This document shows positions 42,311 through 54,067 of a DNA stretch of 64,000 bases, piece after piece. Position 1 is the stretch's first letter. Every line of letters begins with the position of its first letter. The notes under the pieces were generated by a model. It saw only the letters and a list, made by a program, of their open reading frames with translations, ran no database searches and was not told where the DNA came from. The stretch comes from Lepas anatifera. Its lineage: Eukaryota > Arthropoda > Thecostraca > Lepadidae. The translations under genes and the position numbers were made by a program. The stretch lies in contig JAOTON010001276.1 of assembly GCA_034440635.1 (NCBI GenBank), forward strand, positions 531,001-595,000, given 5' to 3'.

Positions 42311-45121
42311 GTGACCCAAAATAGGTTTTGCACTAGGGTGTCGAGTAGAAAATTCAGCTCGGAATGTATGGCGAGTGAGTGGAAAATTCCTCTCAAAATG
42401 TATGGCGGAGTAAAAAATTTCAAATTTTGTACTCAGGTGGTAATTTCTCAGAGCCCTTGTTTGAACTGAAGGATGGATATTTCCTTTAATTTTCTCAAAG
42501 TAAATATTTTTAAATCATCCCCAAACAGCATTGTATGACCATTCCCATGTGAGAAATTTGGGTTAAGCAGGTAAATCTTTAACAGCTGAAACCCTGTGAT
42601 GCATTCTCCAATTTTTTTAAGGAGTTGGTGAATTTCCACAAATAAAAAACTTTTTGGGGGCCTCTGAGACCAACCTTTGGGGGAAAGAACTCTGGGAGCC
42701 ACTAAAACTCTTGGGGGCTTCCCTAGACCAACCTTGTGCCCCTCCTCTCCCACACAACCAGCTTTTAAGGGCCCCTGAGACGAAATATCGGCGCCCCCTT
42801 AGACAACTCTGCAGAGGGGTTTCCGAGATCGGCAGGTGGTGAAAAATGAAAAGGGATTTTTTCATGCAATACCTAGTTCCAAAATTAATTATCTACGCAT
42901 TAGAGGTGGGAATTTCGGGCAATTTTGCAGGCCCCGGCCCAGGCCCGGCCTGCTGCTGATTTTAGAAGCCCGTCACAAGCCCGGTTTGTGGATGAAATGG
43001 ATTATCAAGCCCGGGAAGGCCCGGTATCATGGAAACCCATTAACGACTATATACAACATTTATTTACTTTAAAGCTGTTTCAAATATATGTTTTAAGCCA
43101 ATTTATCCTGTAAAAAGTTTTGGTTTCACCCAAAACCATATTAAAAAGGTGCATGTAGCATCAGTAGCCTCAGCTATCTTAATAATTCAGCAGAAAATGA
43201 TACTGAAAAACACTGTATGAAACATGGCTGGCTTATGATGCAAGCTTACTTCAGGTAATGACCAGCATCACCTTATAAAAACAAAGGGCATTCTAGATAG
43301 AGGTATGCACACGGCAGCTATAAGAATCAGGATGAAATAAGTCCACTCATGTCAGACATTTCCTCCATCTTTGCACTTTTATAAATCATTATATGCTGGC
43401 ACCAGCCTCACAATTGAGTTCCAATAATGTTTATGAATAGAGGAGAGAGCAGTGACAAGTTTTCAGCTAAAACTTTTCAGAATATCATGGCGGAATGGCT
43501 GTGAATGAACCAAAAATCCTTCAAATTGTCCCTCAATTGATACATGTGAACATTTTCTTTTAGTTTAGTCACTAAACAGCTTGGAAGATAGTCAAAAGAT
43601 TGCTCTGCTTGGGTCAGCCCGGTCTGCAAAGTAGGTAAGCCAACAGGCCAACATGAACAAGGCCCATCAGCCATATACAATTACAATTTCATCTCCTAGT
43701 GTTTCAAATCATAATACATCTTATCCTAGTTTTCCTTCTGTTTATTTTTAATATTAATTATAAAAAGCATGCAGATGGGCATTTTCAGAGGGCAGATGGA
43801 TGAATTCATGCCAGAACCACTTTCATGTCTGGAAACAAACAGTAGCACTTGAAATATGAGTTACTTGATCCGAGAAGTGGATAAGAGTACATCAACTATT
43901 ATGTACTGCATGGTGCCAAAATAAATGGAAAAATCTGTTGCAATCTGTGAAATTACCAAAAACATTTTCATACTTTAAAGAAGGTAAACTAAGCAGCAAA
44001 TACACTAGCATGCGCACATTGTGCAGAGCTAGTATTTGTAACAGGTAGAAATTTGTAATTCAAATTACAGGCTTGATATAGACTTTTACTAGAGTGCACA
44101 GATATTGTAAATAGAAAGTTAGACCAAAAAGAGAGGGAATATGGGACATTCAAAAAATAATATGCCTAAGCAATCCTTGGGAAATTGCCATCACCAATCA
44201 TTTTCACCCATTTTGGTACACAAGTTGACCTGTGCAACAATAAAAGAAGGATTTTTAGCATTGACGCTACTCATAAGCCTTGTTCCATCTGTCAGCACAG
44301 TCTTGTCCGCAGGCCCTCGAACCTCTCTAGAAAAGAAATATCAGTGCCACAACTGCCTCTAGTATGTGCTACTGCTTATCAAACAAAAATGAACCAGAAT
44401 AGTTATCTACCAATCACAAAATAGTATGCTACCACTGTTGCACTGTTACTGTTTTTCCAGCAGCACCACAGCAGGTTGACAGCCTGTAAATCTAAGATTG
44501 GTTCTAAGATTTTCTCTCAGGGAGAGGCTATAGTCATGTGACATAGACTCAATGCTGCTCGCTGATTGGTGTTGACAGACGGAATGAGACCACAGCTATA
44601 ATAGTGTGCCAAAATGAATAGTTATCAATTAAGCATACAATTTGCTTTCTGGAAACTTCGTGAACCTAATTAATGCAGAACAGAAACATTAAATGCATTG
44701 CCCATATTTGATAGGATTAGTGCCTGACTACCTAACTCACTACACTCACTACACAAAACCTCAATAAGCATTCGTGGCCAGAAACGATGGATGGCAAAAA
44801 ATAAAATTGTTTCATTAACTTTTCACTCATACATTTTTTACCTCGAAGAAAATCTTAATTGATCACATCAAAGGCTCTAAATATTTTACGTACAGATAAC
44901 CGACGATATTGATATGTTGATCACGAGACCGGAGCGGCGACTATCTCCTCGTCCGTAAAACCACCAAAAACTTTCGTTATGCCTCAAAGAGACTCTTCTG
45001 GATCGCGCTACCCGTATCTTTTTATTGTATCATTGTCGCTGCAATGCAATCATGCAATAACGAACAATTATTAGTTATAATCTTTAGGGTGATCGGGCCT
45101 GGCCGAAGCGCTGATAAGTCT
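42311..45121. other. Non-coding, possible hAT-like remnant
   Basis: No gene. Near 42900-43030 the phrase agaggtgggaatttcgggc followed by several ggcccgg/ccgggc words resembles the end of a hAT-like MITE, without a visible partner. The rest is AT-rich and featureless. Confidence 0.4.
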
Positions 45122-45237
45122 TATAGAATTTGTATTCATATCTCCGTGTTTGCCGCGGCCTTTGAAATGGTATATATCGTATAGAATTTGTATTCATATC
45201 TCCGTGTTTGCCGCGGCCTTTGAAATGGTATATATCG
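45122..45237. repeat. 58-bp exact tandem duplication
   Basis: tatagaatttgtattcatat ... tatatatcg occurs twice in direct succession (45122-45179, 45180-45237) with no differences seen. Confidence 0.95.
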
Positions 45238-45330
45238 ATAACTCAGCGAAAGCCGTCAATGACATCACATTGATGTAAGATAAGCCCACGTGACCAGATC
45301 CCATAAGGACTGGGCTTCTGATTGGTTGAT

Positions 45331-48262
45331 GGTATGATATGATATGATGATATGATATGATAATCGGAGTAGTGAAGGCTTAATGCCTGTGGGGTCCGTT
45401 CTAATGGAGCTCAACTACATGTGAGGTCTTCGCTCAGTCCTGGTTTGGGATGTCATATTTCTGTAGTGCCCAGTAGGCGTCAAGCCGTGATTTGAACTGG
45501 TTAGTCGTCGTAGACTCTACCACTGCAGCTGGAAGTGAGTTCCAGTCTGTCACAATTCTAACACTGAAGCAATTCCGGCGGACTCTGGACACTGCTACAG
45601 GTTTTGCAAGCTTCCAGGAGTGACCTCGGGTACGTGAGTGGGTTGCTATGGTGAAAAACTGCTCGGGATCAAGGTCGATATATCCCCTTAAGATCTGGAA
45701 AACTCTAATCATATCTCCTCTCCGGCGACGATGGTACAGTGAAGGGAGGTCGAGTGCCTTTAGCCTATCTACGTATCCGAGGTTTCGAAGTGTTGGGACC
45801 AAGCGGGTCGCTCGTCTCTGCACCCTCTCCACTGCCTGCTGATCACGCCGGTTAAAGGGTCCCCATGTGATGTTCCCGTACTCAAGGATAGGCCTAACCA
45901 GGGATTTGTACAGCAAAGGCAGTGACGTGATATTAATGGCAGTGAAAGACTTCCGTACCATCGCTAGGACTCGCGAAGCCCTTGATACGGCTGTGGCTGC
46001 TTGTTCATGAAATTTTAAGTCACAGTCAGTCCAAACTCCTAAGTCTTTCTCTGCGTCTGACTCGGAGATAATGGATCCTGCCATAGTGTAGGTAAACCCA
46101 GGGTTGCTATGGCCCACATGCAACACAGAACACTTGCTGGTGTTGAACGGCAGCTGCCACTGCGATGACCATTCCACGACCGCATGGATGTCTCTCTGTA
46201 GTATCTGAGTGTAATCAGGTGTCGAAGCCGGATAATACAGCTTCGTATCGTCCGCAAAGATTTTAACTGAAGATCGAATGTGGTCGGGGAGGTCATTAAT
46301 GAAAATGACAAAGAGCAACGGGCCTAGCACAGACCCTTGTGGAACGCCGCTCGTTACCGCAGCCCAGTTCGAAGCGGAGGAGCCAACGATGACCTGTTGT
46401 TTCCTGAAGGTGAGGAATGCCCTAATCCACTTCAAGAGTTTCCCTCGCACCCCATAACACCACAGCTTGTGAAGGAGACGCTCATGAGGGACAGAATCAA
46501 ATGCCTTCCTATAATCTAGGTACACCGCATCAAGTGGACTCTTCTCCTCCAGCACCCGACTCCAATCCTCAATCACCTCCAACATCTGAGTATCACAGGA
46601 GCGCTTGGGTCTGAATCCGTGCTGGTCCTTACTCAGCAGATCGTGACTTAGAAGGTGTTCCATTAGCTTGTCTTTGATTAATGATTCAAGCACTTTACAG
46701 GGAATAGCAGTTAGGCTCACTGGCCTATAGTTTTCTGGCCTGTGCCGATCTCCCTTTTTAAAGATAGGAACCACAGATCCGAGTTTCCACTCCTGGGGCA
46801 ATACGCCTACATCAATCGATTTCCTAAAAAGTATAGATAATGGATGACATATTTCGTTCGCCACCTCTCGCAGAACTCGTGGGTGTATGTTGTCTGGTCC
46901 GGGTGAACTAGTTTGCTTTAAGTTCAAGAGCTTTGCAAGCACAAGATCTGTTGACAAGACAATATCATCAAGGACTTCGCCCTGCCATCTAAGTCCAAGA
47001 TACGGGACATTGGAAGTATCTTCGCTAGTGAAGGCACTTGAAAAGCAGGAATTCAGCAGCTCGGCTTTTTCTTTGTCCTTTGTCTCCAAGCAGCCAGTGT
47101 TGTCATCACGAAGATCAGCCAAGCCTACCCTGGTGTTCAATCTGGAATGAATATATTGCCAGGTTGATTTGGGGTTGTCCTTTATACTCCCTAGTATTGT
47201 TTGCTGGTGGGAAGTCAGTAACCTGCGGGTCAACGATCTCAATCGATTCCGACATTGTGTGAAACGGACGTGATCCAAGTCGTCTTTAGTGTTCGTGTAT
47301 ATCCTCCAAAGTGTATTCTTTTTATCTTTGAGTCTGCCTGCTTCACTTGTCATGTATATGTTTCTAAATTTTCTTCTGGACTTGTTGTATGGGATGCAGG
47401 CATCAGTTAGTGAGTCTATAGTATTTTTGAAGAATTGATAACAGTCTTCCAAATCCAGGTGTGCCATCGCTGTCCAGTCAGTATTGCATAACATCTGTCG
47501 AAGCAGAGTAAAGTTTGCCCTGTAGAAGTTGAGTTTCGGTTTCCCTTGCTCGGTTGAAACTGAGGAACATTTCAGTGTAAATCTAAGTGTGACATGGTCA
47601 CTTTTACCTAAACCTGGAAGGTATTCCATGTTACGCACCATACCCTCCTCGTTGGAGAATACTAAATCAAGTATGTTGCTAGTCTCACCCAGCCTATAAC
47701 GCGTTGGGCGCTTCACATGTTGAAATAGGAAACTGTCCTGAACGATTTTGACGAACTTGTGAGAAGGATGGCCCTCTGGAGCCGAGCAATATTCCGTGTC
47801 CCAATCTATCAGCGGAAAGTTGAAATCTCCAGTAATCAATAAGTGAGTGGGGGCCAGGTCACAAATTGCACGAAAAAGATGTTCCAGATATACGACATTG
47901 TTGTGGGTGGTATATGAGGGACTACGGTAAATGCAGCCCACTATAAGAAATTTGTTGTCCCTCAGTTTCAGCTGCAGCCAGAGTTGCTCCCTGAACCTTG
48001 ATGCAGGATCAGAGATTGGGATCGCAGATGTAAGGATGTCATCCCTAACAAAAACACACACGCCTCTTTCTCCACTTCTGCCCAAATTTTCCTTTGTGTG
48101 GTCAAAGCTCAGATGAAGTGAATATCCTGTGATTCTCAGGAGGGCCATAGAGAGTGGAAAGCGCTGTCCCTTAGGAATGACTTCGGTTAATAACATAATG
48201 TCTGGTTTATTTCCTGCGATCATCATAACTAACTCCTCCCTCTTATTGACAAATGGTATTTC
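45331..48262 (-). mobile_element. CR1-like LINE, 5'-truncated
   Basis: A minus-strand element whose 3' end carries a tatca/tatgat microsatellite tail (45331-45362 on plus), as in CR1/L2-type LINEs. Its 5' edge lies just upstream of the endonuclease domain near 48262, where FVNKREEL (the usual '.NKR.EL' start of the CR1 endonuclease) follows an in-frame stop. No target duplication recognised. Confidence 0.82.
45434..48226 (-). CDS. CR1-like ORF2: endonuclease + reverse transcriptase, 930 codons, intact
   Basis: Starts at ATG 48226 (MMIAGNKPDIMLLTEV), already inside the apurinic-type endonuclease domain, so the first 20-30 residues of that domain are missing. Endonuclease residues are visible at ITGDFNFPLIDW (near 131-142) and KSDHVTLRF (near 208). 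RT motifs: SSPGPDNIHPRVL, VVPIFKKGDRHRPENYRPVSL, DYRKAFDSVPH, SGVPQGSVLGPLLF and FADDTKLY (near 657-664). The C-terminal block has LPSLYHRRRRGDMI and DWNSLPAAVV. No RNase H follows, which separates it from the I-clade LINEs in this window. The frame has no interruption, so the copy is young or was recently active in trans. Confidence 0.92.
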   Translation of the reverse strand: MMIAGNKPDIMLLTEVIPKGQRFPLSMALLRITGYSLHLSFDHTKENLGRSGERGVCVFVRDDILTSAIPISDPASRFREQLWLQLKLRDNKFLIVGCIYRSPSYTTHNNVVYLEHLFRAICDLAPTHLLITGDFNFPLIDWDTEYCSAPEGHPSHKFVKIVQDSFLFQHVKRPTRYRLGETSNILDLVFSNEEGMVRNMEYLPGLGKSDHVTLRFTLKCSSVSTEQGKPKLNFYRANFTLLRQMLCNTDWTAMAHLDLEDCYQFFKNTIDSLTDACIPYNKSRRKFRNIYMTSEAGRLKDKKNTLWRIYTNTKDDLDHVRFTQCRNRLRSLTRRLLTSHQQTILGSIKDNPKSTWQYIHSRLNTRVGLADLRDDNTGCLETKDKEKAELLNSCFSSAFTSEDTSNVPYLGLRWQGEVLDDIVLSTDLVLAKLLNLKQTSSPGPDNIHPRVLREVANEICHPLSILFRKSIDVGVLPQEWKLGSVVPIFKKGDRHRPENYRPVSLTAIPCKVLESLIKDKLMEHLLSHDLLSKDQHGFRPKRSCDTQMLEVIEDWSRVLEEKSPLDAVYLDYRKAFDSVPHERLLHKLWCYGVRGKLLKWIRAFLTFRKQQVIVGSSASNWAAVTSGVPQGSVLGPLLFVIFINDLPDHIRSSVKIFADDTKLYYPASTPDYTQILQRDIHAVVEWSSQWQLPFNTSKCSVLHVGHSNPGFTYTMAGSIISESDAEKDLGVWTDCDLKFHEQAATAVSRASRVLAMVRKSFTAINITSLPLLYKSLVRPILEYGNITWGPFNRRDQQAVERVQRRATRLVPTLRNLGYVDRLKALDLPSLYHRRRRGDMIRVFQILRGYIDLDPEQFFTIATHSRTRGHSWKLAKPVAVSRVRRNCFSVRIVTDWNSLPAAVVESTTTNQFKSRLDAYWALQKYDIPNQD

Positions 48263-48744
48263 TTTAAATTCCTATATTTCTCTTTCAAAAGCGTTTTGGA
48301 AATCTATTTTATAGAATAATTTTTGATGTTATAGGTTTTAGCTACTGAACTGCTTTAAAAGAAATGTTTGACATTCTTTCATATATAGATTGATAGCTAT
48401 AGCCGGGGCTACGTCACTTTATCGTTACCATAAGGACTCGGTAAAGTCGTCTATAAATGTTGACTTTGAGGCCGATTTTGAGGCATTTTGAGCCTGAATT
48501 TGCAAAAATGAGAATATGACTTCTGAAACAACTTTTTGTAACCTTTTGATCTAGTCAATAAAAATTTTTGCGACAATGTCCCTTTAAGTTGTAACAATTG
48601 AATATTTTTAATTTTCTCAAAATATAGGTTCAAGACAATTTTTAAGGAAATATTGCGTTTTTTCAATATCCAGAGAAGTTCAATTTCTTTGATCCAATAT
48701 TTTCATCTCTTTTACGATTCATAAGCGGTGCAGCTGAAACATTT
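48263..48744. other. Non-coding flank
   Basis: AT-rich, no gene. tgtccctttaag near 48578 resembles a MITE terminus. Confidence 0.45.
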
Positions 48745-48756
48745 TCGGCGCATGCT
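48745..48756. repeat. LINE A target-site duplication, left
   Basis: TCGGCGCATGCT, repeated exactly at 63755-63766. The two copies bracket the whole LINE A (14998 bp including its insert). Confidence 0.9.
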
Positions 48757-49308
48757 CACATTCGTTTCGTTGGCCTCGTGGCGATCGGACCGGTTTGGTC
48801 TCGCGTTGTTCTTTGATCGTAGGAGTTGGAAGGCGCGGTGATTGGGGGTGCGTGAAGTTTGAGTTTTGTGTGGAGTTGTGAGAGTGTGGAGTGTGGAAGG
48901 CGCTGTGTGGAGTGATTGGGTGAGTGATAGGAGTATGACTGGTGGTTAGTTTCGTTTGTTTTTGAGGCTTTTGCGGCGCGGTTGTTGTTTCTCTTCCGTT
49001 CCCTATCCGAGCGTTCGTTGTGCCACGCTGCGAAAGGATCGCCATCTTTCTTTACTGTACCGAACATTGCGAGCCTGATATTGGGTGTTAGGAGGTTTTT
49101 TCTTCTGGAATATTAACCGAAAATAACGATGGGGTGAATGTAGCATTCAGATTACCTTTCTCTAATTTGTAGTTGAGTGTAGTGTTTTTTCCTCTCTTTT
49201 GGTTTGGTAGTAGTAGTCTTTGTTGAGGTTCGGCGGGTCGCCGAGTAGGGAACCGCCTTATATTCTACTACTTTCTTTGAGTTTTTGGGTTCTTTGAACC
49301 TTGCCACT

Positions 49309-50172
49309 ATGGCAAGGTCTAAGAAAAGAGCATTTGACGAAATGGTAGAAGTAGGAGGGGAGGAAGATTTTGGATCCTATGTAGTAGTGGAGCTAGAGGG
49401 TAGTATGGAAATGAAAAGGAAGGGATGGCCATGGGTGCAGACATGCCTGAGGGTTGTGTTTGGACAGGAGAAGGCGGAGAAGGTGAGCTTCACCAGGGAG
49501 GGACACCTACTGATCAAGACAAAGACAAAAAAACAGACAGGTAAAATACTAACAGCTAAGAGCTTTGACGGACAGAATGTGAAATGCTACCGACATGACA
49601 AACTGAACAGAAGCAGGGGTTTTATCTATGCGCACGACCTGACAGATTTGAGTGAAGCTGAAATCCAGGGGTGGCTCTCAGACTTTGGAGTGGTTGAGGT
49701 GAAGAGAGTGGTCAGGGATGAGAAAGGTAGGAAGGTCCCCACTCCCTGCCTCATACTGACCTTTGAAAGACCAAGGGTCCCACAGGAACTTAAGCTGGAT
49801 TACATCTCCTACAAGGTGCGAGAGTTTCTGCCAACACCCCAGCAGTGCTGGAACTGCGGTAAATTTGGCCACATTGCCACTGGATGTAAAGAAGGAAAAA
49901 AGTGCTTAAAGTGCGGGAAAGGTATGCATGAGGGTGAGTGTGAGGGATGGTGTGTTAACTGTGAGAGTGCCGGGCATGGCTGCAGGAGTAAGGAGTGTGA
50001 GAAATATAAGGAGGAGGAGGAGATCATGAGGATTCGAAAGGATAAGGATGTAAGCTACAGAGTCGCTAGACAGATGATGGAACAGAGAAGACCTTCACCA
50101 AAGGTGTCATACGCATCAGTGGCTGGCAGAGAGCAGGCACAGAGGGGCCGCTGGCCCAACCAGACGCTGTAG
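49309..50172 (+). pseudogene. LINE A ORF1 part 1 (Gag-like, zinc knuckles)
   Basis: ATG at 49309 (MARSKKRAFDEMVE). ORF1 proteins of this type bind element RNA. Near residues 105-170 there is an RRM-like segment (RGFIYAHDLTDLSEAEIQ). Three Cys-His knuckles follow: CWNCGKFGHIATGC (near 180), CLKCGKGMHEGEC and CVNCESAGHGCRSKEC. The frame ends at TAG 50172. The natural continuation is in another frame (VGERLASLERQ), so an indel near 50140 has broken the protein. Confidence 0.88.
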
Positions 50173-50669
50173 GTGAGAGGCTGGCATCACTTGAACGCCA
50201 AATGGTTTTGATGATGGAAATGTTGAAAGATGGTTTCCAAAAGATGGTGCAGTGTGTGGCAGATATGAAGGGGAGAGAGACTAAGCAGGTGGGGGTTCCT
50301 CATGAGATAGTGGAGGAGGTCCCAGAACCCCAGTATGAGGTAGATGTGGAGGAAGTGGTAGAGGAACAGACAAGGGGAATGGGATTAGGTGAGAACACCC
50401 AGATAAAAGTAGGTTTAAGCAACACAACAGATGAAAGTACAAACAAAGTAACAGAGGAAAAGATGACAAAATGTTCGCATGTTCCCAGCAATGGCACTGG
50501 GTTCTGGAACTCAGCGAGAGGGCGTAGAAGTGGACGAGGGGGTGGCCACACCCCACCTCAATCATCACAGGAGAGTTCTTTCACATTGACAACCAGCTCC
50601 CAGTTTTTCTCAGCAAAAACACTGGAGGAATTAGAAAAAATGCAAGAGGAAGAAATATATAATACTTAA
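50173..50669 (+). pseudogene. LINE A ORF1 part 2
   Basis: Continuation of ORF1 after the frameshift. LASLERQMVLMMEMLKDGFQ is a probable short coiled coil, followed by an acidic stretch (EEVPEPQYEVDVEEVVEEQ), a glycine/arginine patch (RGRRSGRGGG) and a Ser/Thr-rich end at TAA 50669. The first ATG in this frame is 50202. Confidence 0.78.
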
Positions 50670-52966
50670 GTTAGCAACACCATGAAACTCAGACACTTAC
50701 TTAAAACAGTATGACAGAATACAATTACACATTGTGGTGCCAGATGGCTTCTTTTATTTTGGCTTCTTTGCTAATAATTATGTGTATGACTCTGCACTGC
50801 TCTGATTTGTTTAGATTGCTCAAGGTACTGACCCCACCAGCGGTCTGGTGTCATTCTGGTGTCAAAGGCAGCATGATTTCAACCAACATGCCAGAGCTTG
50901 AACAATCAGTCAGCGGCTGGAGTTGGTCAATGTCCTTTTCTTTTTCAGGTGTGAGGTTGATTATTTATTTTTTGCTCCTGCCTGGTCTTTGGTTTATTAC
51001 AATAATTGTATGGCTACAGGCTTTGTTCATTTATTGCACAATCTTGGTCATGTTAATCAATTTCTGCTTCATTCTCCAAATGCACACTTCAATTATGCCC
51101 TGTTTTTTCTGCTTTGTTTGCAGGCCCCTCCACAAACGAGTGTCCATTGTATTGCTCATTGTGTGTTGCCAACCAGACATGCGCTTTGTGCATCATTTGA
51201 TTCTATGGGTGTGGACACCACTGGTGCTCTATACATGCACTGGTGCTTGTATGCATGCACGGGTTGGTGCGCTGCTGAGCGGTGGTGGTGTGATGCATGT
51301 ATGCATTGCAGCACTGTGGCGCGGTGGTGTTGCGGTGCATGTATGGGTGGAGTTGAGGTTGCTTTACAGCGACGGCATGTTAGTAATCTTGCCAGCTTCG
51401 TGGCAAACGGCGGACCGTGTGACCTGGCTTACAGCCCTCTTTTTCTCGACTGCTTCCTTGTTTCGATCTTTTGCGTTATTGCCTGCTCCTTGGTTTGCAG
51501 CAATAACTCCGTGCCTACGGGCTTCGAATCTGCACGGCTCAAACACGATGTTTCTTATGTTTTTCTTTAAATCTCGGACAGTTTCCTCGTTTTTGCTATG
51601 TTTTTGCTGCTTCATCTGCGGTTGCCATCACAAACAAGCGTCATTCATCGCATCATTCTTCTCGCATCCAATATCAAGTGACTGTACTGCACATCGTATT
51701 CACAGAATTTATAGGTATAGGACCTTGAGCTATGTCGGTGGCCCTTGCGAGGGATAGGGTATGGGTATAGATACTGTATGTCTTGCGAGGCATGCAATGT
51801 CGGTACCAGTGCAGTCCCTGCGCATCGTTTGGTTTCTTGGGTACGGACACCATTGTTGTTCTGTGCTGCCTCCATGCATGCACGGTTTGGTGCGCTGCTG
51901 AGCGGTAGTGATGTGATGCGTGTGTGTGTTGCGGCGCTGCGGTGCGGTGGTGATGCGGTGCGTGTATGTGTAGAATCGTGGTTTCTTTTTCGATGCCAGC
52001 ATGTTTACAATCATGCGAGTTTCGGAGCTAACGGTGGACAGTGTGTCCTGGCTTACAGCCTTTTTTTTCTCGACTGCTTCTTTGTTTCGTTCTTTTGCGT
52101 TATTGCCTGCTCCTTGGTTTGCAGCAATAACCGAGTGCCTACGGGCTTCGAACCTACACGGCTCAAACACGATGTTTCTTATGTTTTTCTTCAAATCTCG
52201 GACAGTTTCCTCGTTTTTGCTATGTTTTTGCTGCTTCATCTACGGTTGCCACCACAAACAAGCGTCAGTCATTTCGTGCCCAATATCAGATGGTGGTGCT
52301 GCACATTGTAATCATGGAGCCTTTGGGTATGGGACCTTGAGCTATGCTCTGGCGCCCTTGCAAGGGCTTGGATATAGGTATAGACACTGTATGCCTTGCG
52401 AGGCATGCAGTGTTGGTACCAATGCAATGTATGCCATCCCTGACATAGCTCAGGTCTTTGTTGATCAGGTCCTTGTGAGTATATGTGTCATGTATGTGTT
52501 AATATTGACACTAATGTTTCGCTCATATCAAGAGGACAACCCTGGCCCTCTTGTGTATGGCTTAACCTCAAATCTATTTGAAATAATCCTTTTCAGTGTC
52601 TTCAGGTACATCAAACCAATGCTTATTATGACAACACTGGGTATCACCAGTACTAACGGTATCTTCAATACTAACCTCAGTTGGGCAGCGATAAAATCCT
52701 CAAAACGATCATTATGTAACCATTTCCAGAGCTTTCAGGTGTTTTTGTTGACACTCTGGAGTTTATCACTGCCAGCCAGTGATCCCCCATGCACCCCAGA
52801 GCCCCCTGGCTGGGGGGTGTAGGATGCCTGACAGGAATGAAACCCTGGCAGAATTTGACCAGTGGCATATGGACCTCCGGTATTAACCGTTTCATGGCAG
52901 GTGCTGCCCTCAACAATTGGAGGCCTGAATCGATTGAGAGGGACATATATATTTGTTGATACAATA
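50670..52966 (+). repeat. LINE A ORF1-ORF2 spacer with ~624-bp tandem units
   Basis: 2.3 kb between the ORFs. A unit of about 624 bp is present as a diverged partial copy (about 50975-51204), a full copy (about 51205-51828) and another (about 51829-52440). The phrase gcctgctccttggtttgcag occurs at 51481 and 52105; atgcatgcac at 51251 and 51874. The T-rich text yields long hydrophobic open frames (for example 50711-51757), which I do not regard as genes. The spacer may be an insertion or repeated regulatory sequence. Confidence 0.75.
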
Positions 52967-53049
52967 ATGAAACACGAAATACTACAGTGGAACTGTAGAG
53001 GACTGATTGGAAAGTGGGCAGAGGTTAAACCAATGTTATTGTTCTTATC
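52967..53049 (+). pseudogene. LINE A ORF2 start (endonuclease N-terminus)
   Basis: ATG 52967 opens the endonuclease domain with ILQWNCRGLIGKW, carrying the conserved Asn of apurinic-type endonucleases. It is cut off after PMLLFLS by insertion of LINE B; the frame resumes at 59907. Confidence 0.9.
53036..53049. repeat. LINE B target-site duplication, left
   Basis: TTATTGTTCTTATC, repeated exactly at 59907-59920. It codes the same residues of LINE A ORF2 on both sides of the insert. Confidence 0.95.
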
Positions 53050-54067
53050 CCCCTCAGGGGACCGATCTTCATTTGCCGGATTCGTCCGGCAAGTAAAGAT
53101 TGGAGCAACGGGGTGTGACGCGCCCGGGGCCCCAGTCAGCCTTGGGAGGCACTTTGTCGCATCGCCGCGGATACATCTTTTCTAGCCCTCCGACGGCCGC
53201 CGCCTCTTCCGACTTCCCTCGGTTAGAGTCGGCGTCTGTCGTCGGTTGCTCTGGTGATGAGGTCCGCGGCGATGCTGATGATTGCCTTACGGGCCCTTTG
53301 TTACCTGGTCGGTAACCGTATTGGATCGGGTCAGATCTGTCCTGCACCTCCCAGTATGTAGCTCTTGTTTGTTTTTGTTTTCTTATTTTGTTGATAATTT
53401 TTAGTTCCTTTCCTCTTTTTATACTTCAGTTATTGGTCCCACAGTTATTTGTCTTCTTCGGCATTTTATGGGTGTAAGGCGCCCACTCGAGGCCTATCTC
53501 GAGCCCCGGCGACGAGGTTGACGGGATCCTGGGGGGTTGAGGTCCCCCTCGGGCGGGTCAGTCCCGAGGGCTCCAACACGCCCCCTTTGGCCCAGATATC
53601 TCGATCCAACCGGGGGTAAGCCGTCCGTAGGCTGCCGCGGGCGGCCTAGCTACGCGGCAGTGTCTACGGGCACTGTCGCTCGGTCCAGCTGGGCAGGGGG
53701 ATTATGTTTCGGGCGTGCGGCGCGGCGCCCTGCGCGGTGGGGACTGTGATAGCTCGTGCCGGGCGCGACGCGGGCCGGGGTTTCGGAAACCGTCGATTTG
53801 CGAGACTCCGGCTTGTTGCGCGCGCCTGGTAGACCGCAGTCTCCGCTGCGTGAGGGCTGCCGCGTTTTGCTTCGTCCCGACTCATGGCCCTGCCGGCACA
53901 CTGGGCTGATGGCGTCAAGGGGGTGGGTGCGTTCTGATCGGAGGGGTTGTGTGAGTACCTCTCGCCCCTCTGAGACGGGCGCACCTGCCCCCGTAGGCAC
54001 TGTACCAGCCCCCGGGCCCAGCTATTGACAGCTGGCAACCCGGGGGCCGAAGGTAAACTCTTTTGTC

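Noticed and set aside
41293..42469. Proline/serine-rich proteins over the ggtctcaggg repeat
   Set aside because: Several frames are open in parallel by composition and the array is degenerate; there is no start context or homology.
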